Notes: generated by a model not told the origin, from the sequence alone. Counted from the stretch's first letter, positions 51,571 through 64,000 are shown. The stretch is DNA of 64,000 nt from Owenia fusiformis (GCA_903813345.2 CAIIXF020000011.1:26342166-26406165), one strand, 5' to 3'. Translations and numbers: made by a program.

Positions 51571-54500
51571 CTATTTGCAAATGACACCAGCAATACTACC
51601 GTTGTTACATAAATTGAAATCCATGTCAAAATCAATATAGTCAACGAGAAGCTCATATTTAGTACAATAGGAATAACCATCATACTGGCCCTGGGCGGCT
51701 ACGAGAGAAAAGTCCAGATCGAAATCACATTTTCCAAGATGCGTTTCATCACCTTTACAATTTACATTGGTTATTAATGGACCGTCTCTGTCAGGATCGT
51801 ACTCGTTGGGAGTGTACTCCATAAAATAAACGGATGCATTCTCATACGGATATCCTAATTGACGACACACCACTTTTGCATCTTTCTCATCCCAACCGGA
51901 TCCACAGACAGGATGCAATGGCCATCCATTTCTCAAATCACGAACCATAACTTCACCCTTAAACTTGGATTCCCTTCCATTTTCTTCTAGTACAATCGGT
52001 AGTTTTCCACAAAAAACACTGGCTCTTAAACCATCTATAACAAATAGTTGTAAATATAAATAAACAAATTTTCTGGAAATTCAAATAAATTATCTTGTTG
52101 TAATATGAAAATAATTTTTTGATATAAAAACAATACTTCCCAGGACACGATATATTATTTCCTTGATTGAAACTACACTCTGCTAGACTACGTTCATCTC
52201 CAGTACAGTTGACATCACTCATTATTATCGTATCACCCCCGAAACATTGAAGAAATGGGAATTCATCAACCGTTGCATCGACTGGGTCGTATCCTGTAAT
52301 TATTCAAAATACAGTATGCAATATTCATGAATCCAAACGATTGGAAAATGAACAACAGAGATTTGCAGAAACATTGACCCCTTTTTAACTCACATTTCCA
52401 TATATCACAGACATTCAGAAACCTCTGCCTCTCTATCGTTCAAAAAATTTACCCAACGTATCGGTCTTTTATTTACAGAGCAATACAGAGAAACCAATGA
52501 GAGTTTGCAAGGGCATCTGGCAGAAAATTGAACCTCAAAGTGTTACCATTCAAAAAGGTATGGATGCCATTAATTAACAGAGATCGATACGTTGGGTACA
52601 GGACGATTCTCGGTTTGGAGAACGAAGTTCATCAATCTAAATGAGCATTATCCCTGCTTCGGACAAATTTGATTTTTTTTACATAATATAGATTTGAATG
52701 TCTTCTTTTGAATAGTTTAAATACTTTAATTTGGGTAATATATCTAGATTTTTCGCAAAAAAATATTAGCGCAGTACACTGATGAACTTCTTTCCCCAAA
52801 TCGAGACTTGTATTTAATTATCGGTCAAATTGAGCATTATCCCTGCTTCAGACCAATTTGTTATTTTTACATCTTGTGGATTTAAATGTCCTCTTTTGAA
52901 TATTCATAGTTTAATTTGGGTAATATTTCTATATTTTCCATGAAAAAAATATTAGCCCAGGAGACTGTTCTCCAAACCGAGAATCGTCCTTTTTTGAAAC
53001 GATAGAGAGGTATGGGTTTCTGACTATAAGAGATATGGATCATTGGTATAAGTTTACAAAGTGAAAAATATCGCAAAAATATAGGTAACATTTTCCCGGA
53101 ATTTCGGATGACTTTGTCAATGTGGAAATTCACAAACCACCGAACACTTTCTCCTGCACTGTAACCTACACATCGATGAAAGACTAACTCTACTTGCAAA
53201 ACTTTCAGAGTTGAATGCAATTGCTTTTTTTCTTGACTCAAATATTCGAGACAAAATTAATTTTATCCTTTAGTTAATGGAATGATAAATTGGAGATTGA
53301 AGAAAATCAAGCTGTGTTGCAGACTACTGCCAACTATGTACAGGGTGACCCAAAAACAGAACCCTCCAAAAATGAAATAATTTCTTTAATACATATGTAA
53401 TCAGCTTCATTTTTCATGTCGAAACTACAATCTATGGATACCAATGTGAGACCAAATTTGTTGCATAGCATTCAATATTTTTCTTGTTATGTCTCTATTG
53501 TAACATCCCTCCCAAGGAGAGCTGGTCGTTTTTTCTCATCGCATATGTAAAATGTTTTTTTTGTGGATGGGGTATCTCACCACATGCTAATTGAATCTCG
53601 TTCAATGTTTCGTGGCTGACAGTGATCGTTTAAGGTATGAGGTTCCATATCCATCCGCCAAAAGGTATGACCCCTATATAGTCCATTTAAAAACTTGTGG
53701 CTTTGTTCTAAATAACACCATAGTTGGCTTCTAGGGTACCTAGTATGCCACTATTTGGTATCAAAATAAAGAAGAGTAGTTCAACTTTCATTAGAATTAC
53801 GAAAATAGCGATGTAGGTCAAAATAATTCCGACGTTATCATGTTTACTACGCGTTTGCCCGTCATCTCAGAATTGAGGAAATGGTAGCAAACGTGAGTTA
53901 CAATACATGGACGCTGATATCTCAAAAAGTAACCTGACTCCCTATAATTTGATGTAGATCAATTGAACCCCTATATGAACAGGTACATTTTGATATATAA
54001 CACTATGGGGGGTAAGCGTTTTATAGTTGATCACGAACGCCGCAAAAGTATAGTTCTGAATTTTCGAATTTGGTGTTGGATTACTGTACTCATACCATAA
54101 TCAAGGAAGTGGTACAGCATGTTTTGTGACCTTATATTATTTTATTATGACATCACAGTTGCCAATTATAGCATGCATGACATCACATCACAAATATGGC
54201 ATTGGTCTAATTGAAAAATACTTGATTAACAGGCATGACTGACAACTTTTAAATCAGTTTGATACCCTGTAATGCTCTTTAAATGTCAACTTTTTCCAGC
54301 TCTACAATGTGTCGTACTCTTGCTCCATTTTCCCTGTTGTCATGTTGCTATGGTAACCAGATACATATCTTGCTGGTAAAATTTATTGCTTATTTTTGCA
54401 TAAATGAAACTACTATATATGAGGTGGTTGTAGCCAAATATGAATAAAGTATTAAGATTTTTAGTGCAAACGGTTCGAAACTTTTGGATCAACCCTAGAA

Positions 54501-57500
54501 TAGTGTTTTTTCAGTGTACACCATAAACTACACAATATGTCCCCAGTTATATGCTCAACATGTCTAAATGATCTTTTAATGTCCACGATTCAGCTTAGCT
54601 GCGACACTATGTAATACATTGGTTGAAGTTGATGTTTTATGTACATAAAATACTGCTTGTTAATTAATACTAATTACCCAACTGTCTGCATACAACTTGA
54701 GCTTCACTTCTGGTCCAAGTATCTCCGCCACATATAGTGTGCTCTTTTTTGTCATGATTGTATTCGCTATTCACTACAACGATGCCATCGTTTCTCCTAC
54801 TGATGTCATCCAAATCATATCCAAGTGCCCCAGGCTGCAGATATTCGTGTAATCCTGAATATATGTTAAAGCTTGAAAAGTACTTTTGATAAACGTGTGT
54901 GAAACACTTCTGAAATTGAGATAAAAAATCTATAGGGGAATCTGAATAAGAATGATAAAAAGATAATAAGGGTAAATACCTGGATTGTGATCAAAGCAAG
55001 TGACACCCAAATCATAGTTATATTTATCAGTGCAGTTGGTCTCATAAATTCTACAAACGTCTAACTTTTCACCACGATTACAGCTAATCCGCACTGCTGT
55101 AGCACGCGTGGCCATTCCAAAATAATTCGACTTGTAATGTCTTGCATATTGTCCCGGGCGTTCGATATCGTCACAAATCGCTTGAGCCTCCATCGTATAA
55201 AACCCAACACCAATAAAACGCCCACATACTTTTTTCCATTCATTTTTATGCCATATTTCTACACGCCCTGAATAATTGTCAGGGCCTCCTACCAAGCGTG
55301 CCTTTGTTGATTTATCCGTACATCCTATATTCACACCGTCTTGTACCGATCTGCATGTATTTTCAACACTTCCAATAGATACAATTTTCCACTCCATAAA
55401 AGTACATTCATTTAGGTTTGTCTCTTGCCCTGTACAATTCATGTCTGTGACTATGACTCTGTCAGGCCGATGGTTTAGAGTTTTTCCAAAGTTTTGCCCA
55501 TTTTCTGGATTAAATCCGAGTTGTCTGCATGCCACCATTGCACCACCATCATTCCAGTTACTGTTACACATAGGTAGCCATTTATCTTCAACCTGTACGG
55601 CCATTTCCCCATGATCTGTTCGGTACAGCCGTACGCTCAATTTACTTAGCACTACAATAACAAAAATTAAAAGATATAAACAGGATCCATTCTTTGCGAA
55701 ATTAAAATACCACAGACCACTCAGAAGCAATCACTAGGTGACAAATTCTGTCGTTCTGACAAATTCATGCCTCAATTCATATACCTTCTCCATGGTGAAA
55801 CCTATAGATACTGTTGACAACATCGTCAGATCTATGTTGTCTATTTTAAAATTGTATTAACTGTTTACCTGTTTTTTGCGTATCTGGGCAGGTCAGCAAC
55901 CTTAACGTTCCCGTTCTTGAACGGCATATTGTGAGAAATGGGTGGTGCATGGTGCTGGCTGGTGCACACTGGGATAATGTTTCTTCGTGACCCTGACATA
56001 GAGTTCCATCTTTATACCATTCATCATGACCGTCAACAGTTGAATATGTCAATATCACATCTGCATAACGCCATTCCAAGCCAAGATATCTACAAGCCAC
56101 CATCAATGTGGGTGTGGTCCAGCCTTCCAGACACACCCGCCTCCAACCATCAAGAAAGATATAAAGTTCCCCGGTGTAAGAATTAGTCTTATGTTTCAGT
56201 TTCAGTGGAGTCATACATGTGACATAGACAGGATATGTGCCCACTCCACGATGGAGGGTTTCTCCCCATTTCTTGTGATCACAAGCCAACATATTGTTTT
56301 CATTACCAGAGCAAAATACGTCGAGAAACCAAATCAAAGTGGTATGCCTTTTTCTATCACGATTAATTTCGAATGCATATTCTTTTGCTTCAAATCCCAA
56401 TTGTTGACAAGCGACTTTAGCAACTCTGTTTATTTCTGGCCGACTGTCGTATTTACTTCGGACTGACACACCACCCCATACACCAAACCTCTTCATCTCC
56501 AACGTGCCAGAATAATTTGTGCCTCCAGAAAGTCGCAGTTCTGGGACAGCATCTGAAATCAAATGGTCCAGATTACTCGATTATATAGCAAATGATACGA
56601 GTAAATATGCCATACTGACCTGCGGTATATGGTATTTATCGTATGATCTGTAAAATGAAGCCTTCTGATTGGTCAGTTCTTGTGCTGTACCAATCTGTAT
56701 TGCTACTGAGATTGTCCCCGTTGATCATCTCCGTCGTAATACAGAAAATATTGGTACGGAAGGGACAATCTCAGTAGCAATACAGAGGATCACACGATAA
56801 AAACGTTATTGAATGATTTGAAGTGCAATACAGGATATATTCTGTCTCGATATTCTGTATTGGCACTCGACTTCGTCTCGTTATCCATAGTCGTGTTCTT
56901 GTAGGTTTTTATCTGTGCCGACTGTCGATTTGGTCAAAAAGTCACTCATTAGCTTAACGAACTAAGCTCGTTATTTAATGCGTATAATGTTTTCCTCATA
57001 GTGTGCATTTGAGTGTAACACATAGTTCATAAAGCAACATTAAACAAGGCAGGTACCGCTGGTGTATGTTACCCCCTATCACACCAAACTAGTTCTCTCA
57101 CCGTTCTTTCCAGTCTTGCAAAAACTCGTAAAACGGGGTAAATCCGGCTGTGATTGGAAAATGTCTAAAGTAATTAGTTACTTCGTTACTTCGATAACCA
57201 CATATATTTGCATCTTACCTTTGGGTTCTTTGTTATAGCACTTCAGGCTGGCATATTGGTTGATTGCGCAAGATTCATTAGTATTCTTGTTGTTATCAAT
57301 GATACAATAGCCATCGGCACAAGACCAAGATACCCACCATGTTTTATTTTTCTTGGCTGGCCCAAAATATTGATCACCAAATACAAACGGGTTTTCAGAT
57401 TTGATACCCAACAGATCACAGAAATATTTAGCAGCTCTCTGGTCTAGCATGGTAGAATAACAAACAGATCTCCATTTGTACTGTATCTTGATTTCCAACT

Positions 57501-60500
57501 TCCCCGACGATTTAGTTTTTTTCCTCCCAAACGGCGGCTTTCCACGTTTTAGCCGGATGGTTGTCTTGCACGTGGCAATCGCATCTTTGTATTCCTGTTG
57601 GGTCATTTGAAAGAGTATTTCAGTTGTAAAGGGTGAGTCAAAAAGGTAATCCACAAGTTTTAAAAATTGAGTTGGCCAGCATTGGTTTAAAGTCATTGAA
57701 CCTTGTTCAATATTCGTTCATTCTGCTTAGTCACCCTGGTATACCATGACGGTTACGCCACATGTGAAAAGGTTGGACTTCTGCGTTCACTGATTTATTC
57801 AATAAAATGGCAACGATGGATCAGAAAGTTTGTATTATTACCACCGTTAATGACCAGGACTGAAACAGCAAGAAAATATTACGCATGAACGATATGGATA
57901 TCTAATTTCCCGAAGAAAATTACCGGTCGTTAAATGCATTCTCTACCGGTCGTTAATGCATTCTTGACCACCACTATGACGTCACATATTGCTCAGGTCT
58001 ATATAGTAAAATGAATGCCTTCTAAACTAGCACTAAACCCCTAGAACTGGCCCAGCAAGGTGGTAATAATAAATAATAACTAAAGATCTAAGAAATGAGG
58101 ATAGTTGTGTGATATATCATTGGAATCTTGAGCTCATGAGCATTTTTATGATAGTATAATATAATTTATTTATAAGTTTATTTGCCGTCTTTTCTTCCCT
58201 GGATTCAGTCTACTAAAACTCAAGGGGAAAAAGTCGAGATGGGACAATTTGATGTCACGCACGTTCAAAGGAAAATATCATACTCAGCTTAATCGAAAGA
58301 TGTACATGCAACGCAGTTGAATGCAGGCTAAACAAAACAAACCATTATGGTCATGAATTACCCCATTTTGTTATGCCATAGTTGATTTTGAATATTTTGT
58401 CATCACTATGTGGTATTTATGCCACATTCATTCTACATGGCCCTCTACATAGGTTCCATCAAGTACTACATGTACACAATTCCTCATCCTCTGAACTCAA
58501 GATTGTGAGACAAGGTTGAATCCATTCTCTGACATGGTAGCAAGATGCACTGCATGCAAGATGCAGTTGCACGGGTTGTTTTATTTCATCAATGTCAATA
58601 AACCTGCGTCCTTTCTCTATAGAAATAAGTAGTATAGAAATAAATAAGTCACATGTGGGTAGATCTGGACAATATGGTGCATTGACCAAGGGCTCAATTT
58701 AGAGGTCCAGGGATATTGTTTTCTGAACATTTTGAGATCTGTGGGTAGGTGCATTGTCCATATGGAGTAGGGTGTTCCCTTCTCTCACCAACCCCTTCTT
58801 CCACAATGCTTTCTCAAATTGACCTGCAAACCCCTTACATACAACACTCTGACACCAGAATACTTTCTGTGCATTGTCCATATGGAGTTGGGTGTTCCTT
58901 TCTCTCACCATCCCCTTCTTCCACAATGCTTTCTCAAATTGACCTGCAAACCCCTTCCATACAACACTCTGACATCAGAACCCTTTCTGTTAATGTGTTT
59001 CCAGTCAGCAAAAATTCCAAACAACACAACACTTGTTGCATATAAAAAAAAGTTCAAATCTAACTGAAACTTGCCAAACTGGCTAAACACTGAATATGTG
59101 ACGTAAATGTCGGTCCCGGGGTACCTGAACCTCCTTCACGGAAATAAGGATATATCAACATGTATTACATAATTTGTCTTCAAATCTTCAGAATTGATAG
59201 ATAATTGAATGATGTATTACTGGTAGAAAAATCAAAGGGATTGGTGCATAAAAAGTATATATCGTGTAAAAAGCGTCCATTACTTATTGATCATCCCTCG
59301 TACATGCATAACAATGCAATTGGACTTAAAATAATGATATATGTAGTACGTTTTTCACGACATTATGAAAGAATTAGTAGAATCTCACTAGAAAAGCAAT
59401 ATTTGGTATATTAAAATGAAGGGAGGCTTTGTAACCCGCCATATTTCTATCATTTTTTTTCAAAAACACACAAGTCGTAAAATGTTTGCTATGTAAATAA
59501 CATAAAATTTTAATTTTAACGTAAAATTGCAGTTGAATATAGATAAAATAAGTCTAAATGACTTTTGTGATCATAGGTTTGATGTTCAAAAAGATAATAA
59601 GGGCCTAAGGTACTGTTGTTGTTTGTCTTTTTGAGTTTTACACATTTTTACTATTTCTCCGGCATCCAAGATGGCGGATGTGCGTTGGTGACGTAACAAT
59701 AGTTTATTACGTCATCAAAAAACTTCGGCAAATGGTGCCCCATACCAAATTTGAGATTAATTGGTTGAGGAATAAAAAAGTTATAACCAAATTACCATAT
59801 TTTAGAATCACTAAATGCAACGTTTTACATGGTAAAAATGAGCACTTTAAAACTCGGTGGAATTGTTTAAGCGTCCCTTACATAAAAAGGAAAAATAAAA
59901 TCTGAATATTATTGTAACATATATTTTCATATCAATTACCAGTGTGTTTTGATATATAACATGATATGTATCATGTTAAAAGCATTGTTTAAGAGTCTCC
60001 CGAAAAATATATGTACTATTTCTAACTGGTATTTCTGTAAATGTACATGAGATCACACGGCAGATTTAACCCCGTCTTTATAACCACATCCATATATACT
60101 TTACCGAATGGAACTAGTTTAAAAGGTAATCTTACCTGTGAACATTGCCTACAGGCGAGAAAGAGGACATGCTGTCTTTCCTGTCCCCTTTTTTTGTTAT
60201 CGTAACCTCAAAATGACGTAACAGTCATGGTATACTAGGGCGTAACTGTGGTTGGAGATGTATTTATCTAATATATTGTATTATTATGCACCTCATTAAA
60301 ATACTCAAATCTGATTGGTTCTTAGTTGCTTGTAATTTGGCAATACTCTGCTCTTTTCTGAAAACTGCCGGATATTTTTTTAATATCTGACCCTTTCGAG
60401 AAAAAGGGTCGGATATTTTTTTCAATGTTTTTGCAACATTCCCACTTCAGAGTTTTATTTCTTAATAACTGGAGTACTACTTAAAGCTTACATCTGAAAC

Positions 60501-62049
60501 TGACGGAAAATAGAAGAAAAAAATGTACTTAATCAATCACAATTACCCTTATCATTCAAAAGTTACATATAATTCTGCAAGAACGTCTCGAATAAATAAA
60601 AATTAAATTCCCGGGGCAAATATTTTCGTCAAGTGTAGCGAATAAACTGGCCGGAAGTCGTCTGAGTTTTGAAAGAAAAAATAAATAAATGTCAAAATAA
60701 TGTCAACTAAACAACAGTTTAAGCCTGTAAATGAGGTAAGTAAGTAAGTACTCCACTTAACTTTGATTGGGAGGTGCATAATAAAACAAATACTGGATGA
60801 TCAGGAGCTGGATATGGCCAGACTACCTATCCTCGAAAAAATATTGGGCTCGGCTGCCGCCTCACCCAATATTGTTTCTCGAATAGGTATTCTGCCATAT
60901 CCAGCTCCTGATCATCCAGTATTTGTTTAATATCTACCCATGGACTGATTGATTTATGCAGTAACATAATCTAGGTAGAAAAAGTCAAAATAACTCGTTG
61001 CCTAGCCATTTTAAGTAGATAAGAAAATGTTAACCTGTCTTTTACAGTGATAGATTTTCCACCTCCTTGGGTAATGTTTGCAATGAGAGATGTGATCTTC
61101 TGTACCGTTACAGTTCACCTTGCTTAATGTGAACTTGTTAGATCCTTTCCCATATTGAACGTAGTTCTCCTTCGGCAGCCACCAATTAGAATCTAACGGA
61201 CCTAAAAATTTAGATGCACATTACATAATACGATACAACAAACTTATCATCTGACTAATCTAATCTGACACTTTTTGTATTATAAATAATAATGCGAAAA
61301 ATGTCATGTATTGAGTGGATTTTAGAAATATACATCACATACTTGAGCTGGGATACAAAACAAATTTTTATTATTGTAGAAAGTATGGTATAAACCATTA
61401 GATACTATAGACTACTACTCTAGTGGGGATGTGACAGTGATATGATGAATGGACAATTGTAAACCTTTATTCCCCACTGCTGGCACTGTGGTTTCGGCGG
61501 GATCAAATCCTAATTGTTTACACACAACCCTTGCATCTGCAATATCCCAATACCAGTTACAGACCCGATCCCACGATCCATTGTAGTAGACCTGAACACG
61601 CCCATAATTTTTGTCACCTCCACGGAGCCTTACATCATAATCGATGGGTTTTCCCTCTAAAGTGAACACTTGTAGAGTAACCCATACTAAATTATATGTT
61701 GACCTGATATGGCGATATATATATAATAGGATTTTATTAGTACTGATGCCCTTTTAGGGCCAAACGTACATCCGATATACAAGTTTCAATAACAGTAAAT
61801 ATAGCAATAAAGTAAAGAAAATAGGATTACATTCTTCAAATATTTGTATGCACATCTGATACAATATATCAAATGTGTATCGTTTGGTACATTCCAAAAG
61901 TGCAAATAAGAATATTGCGGTTTGCGCTAATTTATCGATTCATCAGTTAGCATAGTAATAAATGGAAATGTTCTACCTGTAGCATCCGTTACTATACAAA
62001 GTAACAATAGGATATGTCTGATATATGCATGTAGTATATGTTCATCCAT
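51571..62049 (-). CDS. Secreted multi-SRCR protein, copy B (complete, 9 exons, 988 aa)
   Basis: Exons, right to left: 61977-62049, 61465-61656, 61035-61201, 57219-57594, 55869-56552, 54980-55651, 54678-54854, 52132-52293 and 51571-52034. They sum to 2967 nt, an open frame of 988 residues plus stop, with phases 1,1,0,1,1,1,1,1. Exon 1 encodes [11 protein letters not shown] then a Leu-rich core ending ..CIVTDAT, a signal peptide. Eight SRCR domains follow: domain 1 in exons 2-4, domain 2 in exon 4, 3-4 in exon 5, 5-6 in exon 6, 7 in exons 7-9, and 8 in exon 9. The protein ends ..AGVICK right after the last SRCR cysteine. There is no transmembrane segment, so it is predicted to be secreted. Domain 3 lacks the WGxVC cysteine and its partner. 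The exon 8 donor (T|GTTTTT) is weak but keeps frame and completes domain 7. Exon 6 probably uses the acceptor ttgtag|TGCTAAG. Soluble pattern recognition is the likely role, by family. Confidence 0.9.
52425..53012. repeat. Nested inverted repeat with internal duplication in SRCR B intron 7
   Basis: cctctctatcgttcaaaaaa (about 52430) is matched inverted near 53010. ggacgattctcggtttggag (52601) is matched inverted at about 52970-52990. Inside, about 52645-52790 and 52830-52970 are direct repeats (gagcattatccctgcttc..). Confidence 0.72.
53339..53633 (+). mobile_element. Single end of a Tc1/mariner-type element
   Basis: tacagggtgacccaaaaaca is a typical terminus. The other end is missing and the sequence is cut by the E module at 53634. 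Confidence 0.45.
53634..54096 (-). mobile_element. Solo E module (463 bp)
   Basis: A complete inverted copy of the 469-bp module: GGTATGAGGTTCC.. at the left and ..TACTCATACC at the right, flanked by TTAA and ATAA. It shows that E moves without spacer S. Confidence 0.85.
54097..54677. other. SRCR B intron 7, right part
   Basis: No gene or clear repeat recognised. Confidence 0.4.
56553..57218. other. SRCR B intron 4 with short inverted repeat
   Basis: ctgtattgctactgagattg (about 56694) is matched inverted by caatctcagtagcaatacag (about 56767). This is the compact counterpart of the 5-kb intron in copy A. Confidence 0.6.
57595..58450. other. SRCR B intron 3, right flank
   Basis: The first part matches the short copy A intron at 10084-10150. 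The remainder is extra DNA with no recognised feature. Confidence 0.45.
58459..59090 (-). pseudogene. Decayed mariner transposase with internal duplication
   Basis: Minus-strand pieces show [11 protein letters not shown] and, further on, [13 protein letters not shown] then [13 protein letters not shown]: the second and third catalytic Asp regions of mariner transposases, about 34 residues apart. A segment of about 114 bp is tandemly repeated (58752-58866 and 58866-58980), so LHMDNA appears twice. Frames are broken and no inverted ends were found. Copy A lacks it. Confidence 0.75.
59091..60280. other. Unassigned part of SRCR B intron 3
   Basis: Short frames only (59205-59414, 59678-59905) and no motif recognised. 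Confidence 0.4.
60286..60785. repeat. Dispersed repeat fragment
   Basis: aaatctgattggttctta..gtaatttggc and tcaatgtttttgca resemble 5605-5740. The same type of sequence occurs near 300. Confidence 0.55.
60786..60926. mobile_element. Hairpin MITE, about 141 bp
   Basis: caaatactggatgatcagga..ctatcctcgaaaaaatattggg is matched inverted by cccaatattgtttctcgaatagg..ccagtatttg. The loop is only about 15 bp. A half copy lies at 1930-2000. Confidence 0.85.
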
Positions 62050-62382
62050 TCTCGCTGTCAGGAATCACACATTTGCAAAAAAATCACACGTACATTTGCA
62101 GCATTTGTGATAAGTATTTCGATGTTGGCAAAATATTTAAGTATAATTTAACAATGTTTGCGGACTTGTACAAGGTGAATAAACACAATATACCATATAC
62201 ATTTCATTTAATTTTCCACAAATGCTCAATGCCATAAACAGTTCTAGATGGCTTCATCGCCCTTTATATAATTGAGATATATGACTGTTTACATGACATT
62301 ATAAACGACCCCGATTCGTGAATATAGAATTTTACATTTTAAGGATGCCCCTGAACTCAGAAGTACTCGAAGGCAAAAACTG

Positions 62383-62650
62383 CTTTTACAAACTGGCTTC
62401 TTACGTACTACAGAAGCCGGCTTCTGGAGTCACCAAGAAGCCGGCTTTTAAAAGCCGGCTTCTGAAGGACAACAGAAGCCGGCTTCTGGAGTCACCAAGA
62501 AGCCGGCTTTTACAAACTGGCTTCTTACGTACTACAGAAGCCGGCTTCTACAGTCAACAAAAAGCCGGCTTTTAAAAACCGGCTTCTGAAGGACAACAGA
62601 AGCCGGCTTCTGGAGTCACCAAGAAGCCGGCTTTTAAAACTGGCTTCTTA
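62383..62650. repeat. Palindromic AAGCCGGCTT minisatellite
   Basis: agaagccggcttct and aagaagccggctttt alternate with spacers ggagtcacc, gaaggacaac and tacgtactac. About eight copies of the self-complementary core occur in 270 bp, so the DNA can form serial hairpins. Confidence 0.88.
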
Positions 62651-62704
62651 CTTACTGACGTACTGCGGAAGGTGGCTTTTGAATATAGTTTATATTGTCA
62701 TATT

Positions 62705-64000
62705 TTTGCAAAACTATACGGGTAAATTGAATTCTAAGCATGGATATCGATGAATTTGATCACGTTCATCAATTCCAAAAATATTATGCATTGTACTTCT
62801 GTTTAATAAAAACGCACCGCTCATTTTTCAAATCAGCTCGCACCATTAAACACAAGCTATTAACGGACAACCTAGCCACTGGGAATCACGAGATACTGTC
62901 TCCCGATCATTTTGATGTGGATTATGCATCTTATTCTCGTATAATCTGCATGAAAATAAGGAAAAACTGAAAAATATGTAAAATTATAACATAATTCAAG
63001 ATTTTTTGCAAAAAGTCATTTCAAGTCAAAACTATAAGAGAAAATTGAAGTCTAAGTAAAAATATCGATGAATTAGATCATGTTCACTAAATCAGAACAG
63101 ATTATGCATTGCATTCCCGTTTAATAAAAACGCACCGCTCATTTTTCAAAACTGGCTCCAACTTGGAGCCAGTTTACAAATCAGCTCGCTACATCTTACA
63201 CAAGCTATGTAGGGACAATCTAGCAACTGTGAATCACGGGATACTGTCTCACGATCATTTCTATGTGCATTATGCATCTTATTCTCGTATAATTTGCATG
63301 AAAATGAGAAAAAACTGAAAAATACGTAAAATTGTAACTTATTTCAAGATTTTTTGCAAAAAGTCATTTCAAGCCAAAACTATGAGAGAAAATTTATTTC
63401 TAAGTAAAAATATCGATGAATTAGATCACGTTCACTAAATCAGAACAGATTATGCATTGCATTTCCGTTAAATAAAAACGCACCGCTCATTTTTCAAAAC
63501 TGGCTCCAACTTGGAGCCAGTTTAAAAATCAGCTCGCTCCATCTTACACAAGCTAGGTAGGGGCAATCTAGCAACTGGGAATCACGGGATACTGTCTAAC
63601 GATTATTTTTATGTGAATTATGCATCTTATTCTCGTATAATTGGCCTGAAAATGAGAAAAAACTGAAAAATACGTTAAATTGTAACTTATTTCAAGATTT
63701 TTGGCAAAAAGTCATTTCATACCAGAACTATGAGAGAAAATTCATTTCTAAGTAAAAATATCGATGAATTAGATCACGTTCACTAAATCAGAATAGATTA
63801 TGCATTGCATTTCCGTTTAATAAAAACGCACCGCTCATTTTTCAAAACTGGCTCCAACTTGGAGCCAGTTTACAAATCAGCTCGCTCCATCTTACACAAG
63901 CTATGTAGGGACAATCTAGCAACTGGGAATCACGGGATACTGTCTCACGATCATTTCTATGTGCATTATGCATCTTATTCTCGTATAATTTGCATGAAAA
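62705..64000 (+). repeat. Satellite of about 348-bp units, running off the right edge
   Basis: Units restart at tatcgatgaat near 62745, 63063, 63411 and 63759. The first unit is about 318 bp and the others about 348 bp. The difference is a 30-bp insert holding the palindrome aaactggctccaa-c-ttggagccagttt. Units 1 and 2 carry similar open frames (62740-62970, 63109-63318) with a shared end SYSRIICMK.RKN; the insert keeps frame. Confidence 0.85.

Noticed and set aside
62383-64000. CRISPR-like array
   Set aside because: Repeats are long, contiguous or palindromic, without unique spacers; the setting is animal DNA.

Overview
The window reads as AT-rich nuclear DNA of a marine-type invertebrate animal. 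Its genes have many short exons with GT..AG introns, and it carries scavenger-receptor cysteine-rich (SRCR) genes, APE-type LINEs (one with a 2A-like peptide), mariner relatives and many fold-back elements. The sequence does not settle mollusc/brachiopod versus echinoderm/hemichordate/amphioxus. No bacterial gene organisation, CRISPR array, rRNA or tRNA was seen.

Three host genes can be built exon by exon. Two are tandem paralogues of a secreted multi-SRCR protein, both on the minus strand. Copy A occupies about 11-13153 and its 3' end runs off the left edge. Copy B occupies 51571-62049 and is complete: 9 exons, 988 residues, a signal peptide and eight SRCR domains, with no membrane anchor. 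Every A exon has a B partner in the same order and phase, while the introns differ by mobile-element insertions. Between them, on the plus strand, lies a 9-exon gene (35968-42075, 283 residues). It encodes a signal peptide, a phytocyanin-like cupredoxin domain with a full type-1 copper ligand set (His, Cys, His, Met), a Thr-rich linker and two copies of a Cys-rich module. Two extra copies of its signal-peptide exon, with upstream sequence, lie 15 kb upstream at 20344 and 20995.

The rest is mostly mobile DNA. 392-1930 is a decayed mariner with about 435-bp inverted ends. 5889-8878 is a composite array of three 469-bp TIR-bounded modules and two 791-bp spacers, flanked by TTAT. 13372-14094 and 19034-19703 are two copies of a TA-targeting MITE, each with its empty site visible in a duplicated segment. 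24123-25194 is a deleted mariner. 25653-31078 is a nearly intact LINE inserted in a copy of the composite repeat. 45393-49215 is a second LINE with an N-terminal 2A-like motif. Several fold-back elements lie at 15.6-16.6, 17.5, 37.4-37.9, 44.1, 49.3-51.1, 52.4-53.0 and 60.8 kb. A dense array of degenerate AAAGCGT-type words fills 40.63-41.64 kb. The right edge holds a palindromic minisatellite (62.38-62.65 kb) and a roughly 348-bp satellite that runs off the end.

The SRCR proteins are probably secreted recognition proteins, since large SRCR families serve innate immunity in several invertebrates. The copper protein is probably extracellular too. Nothing in the sequence shows that the two gene types work together. 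The gene models rest on splice sites, reading phase and paralogue comparison, not on transcripts.
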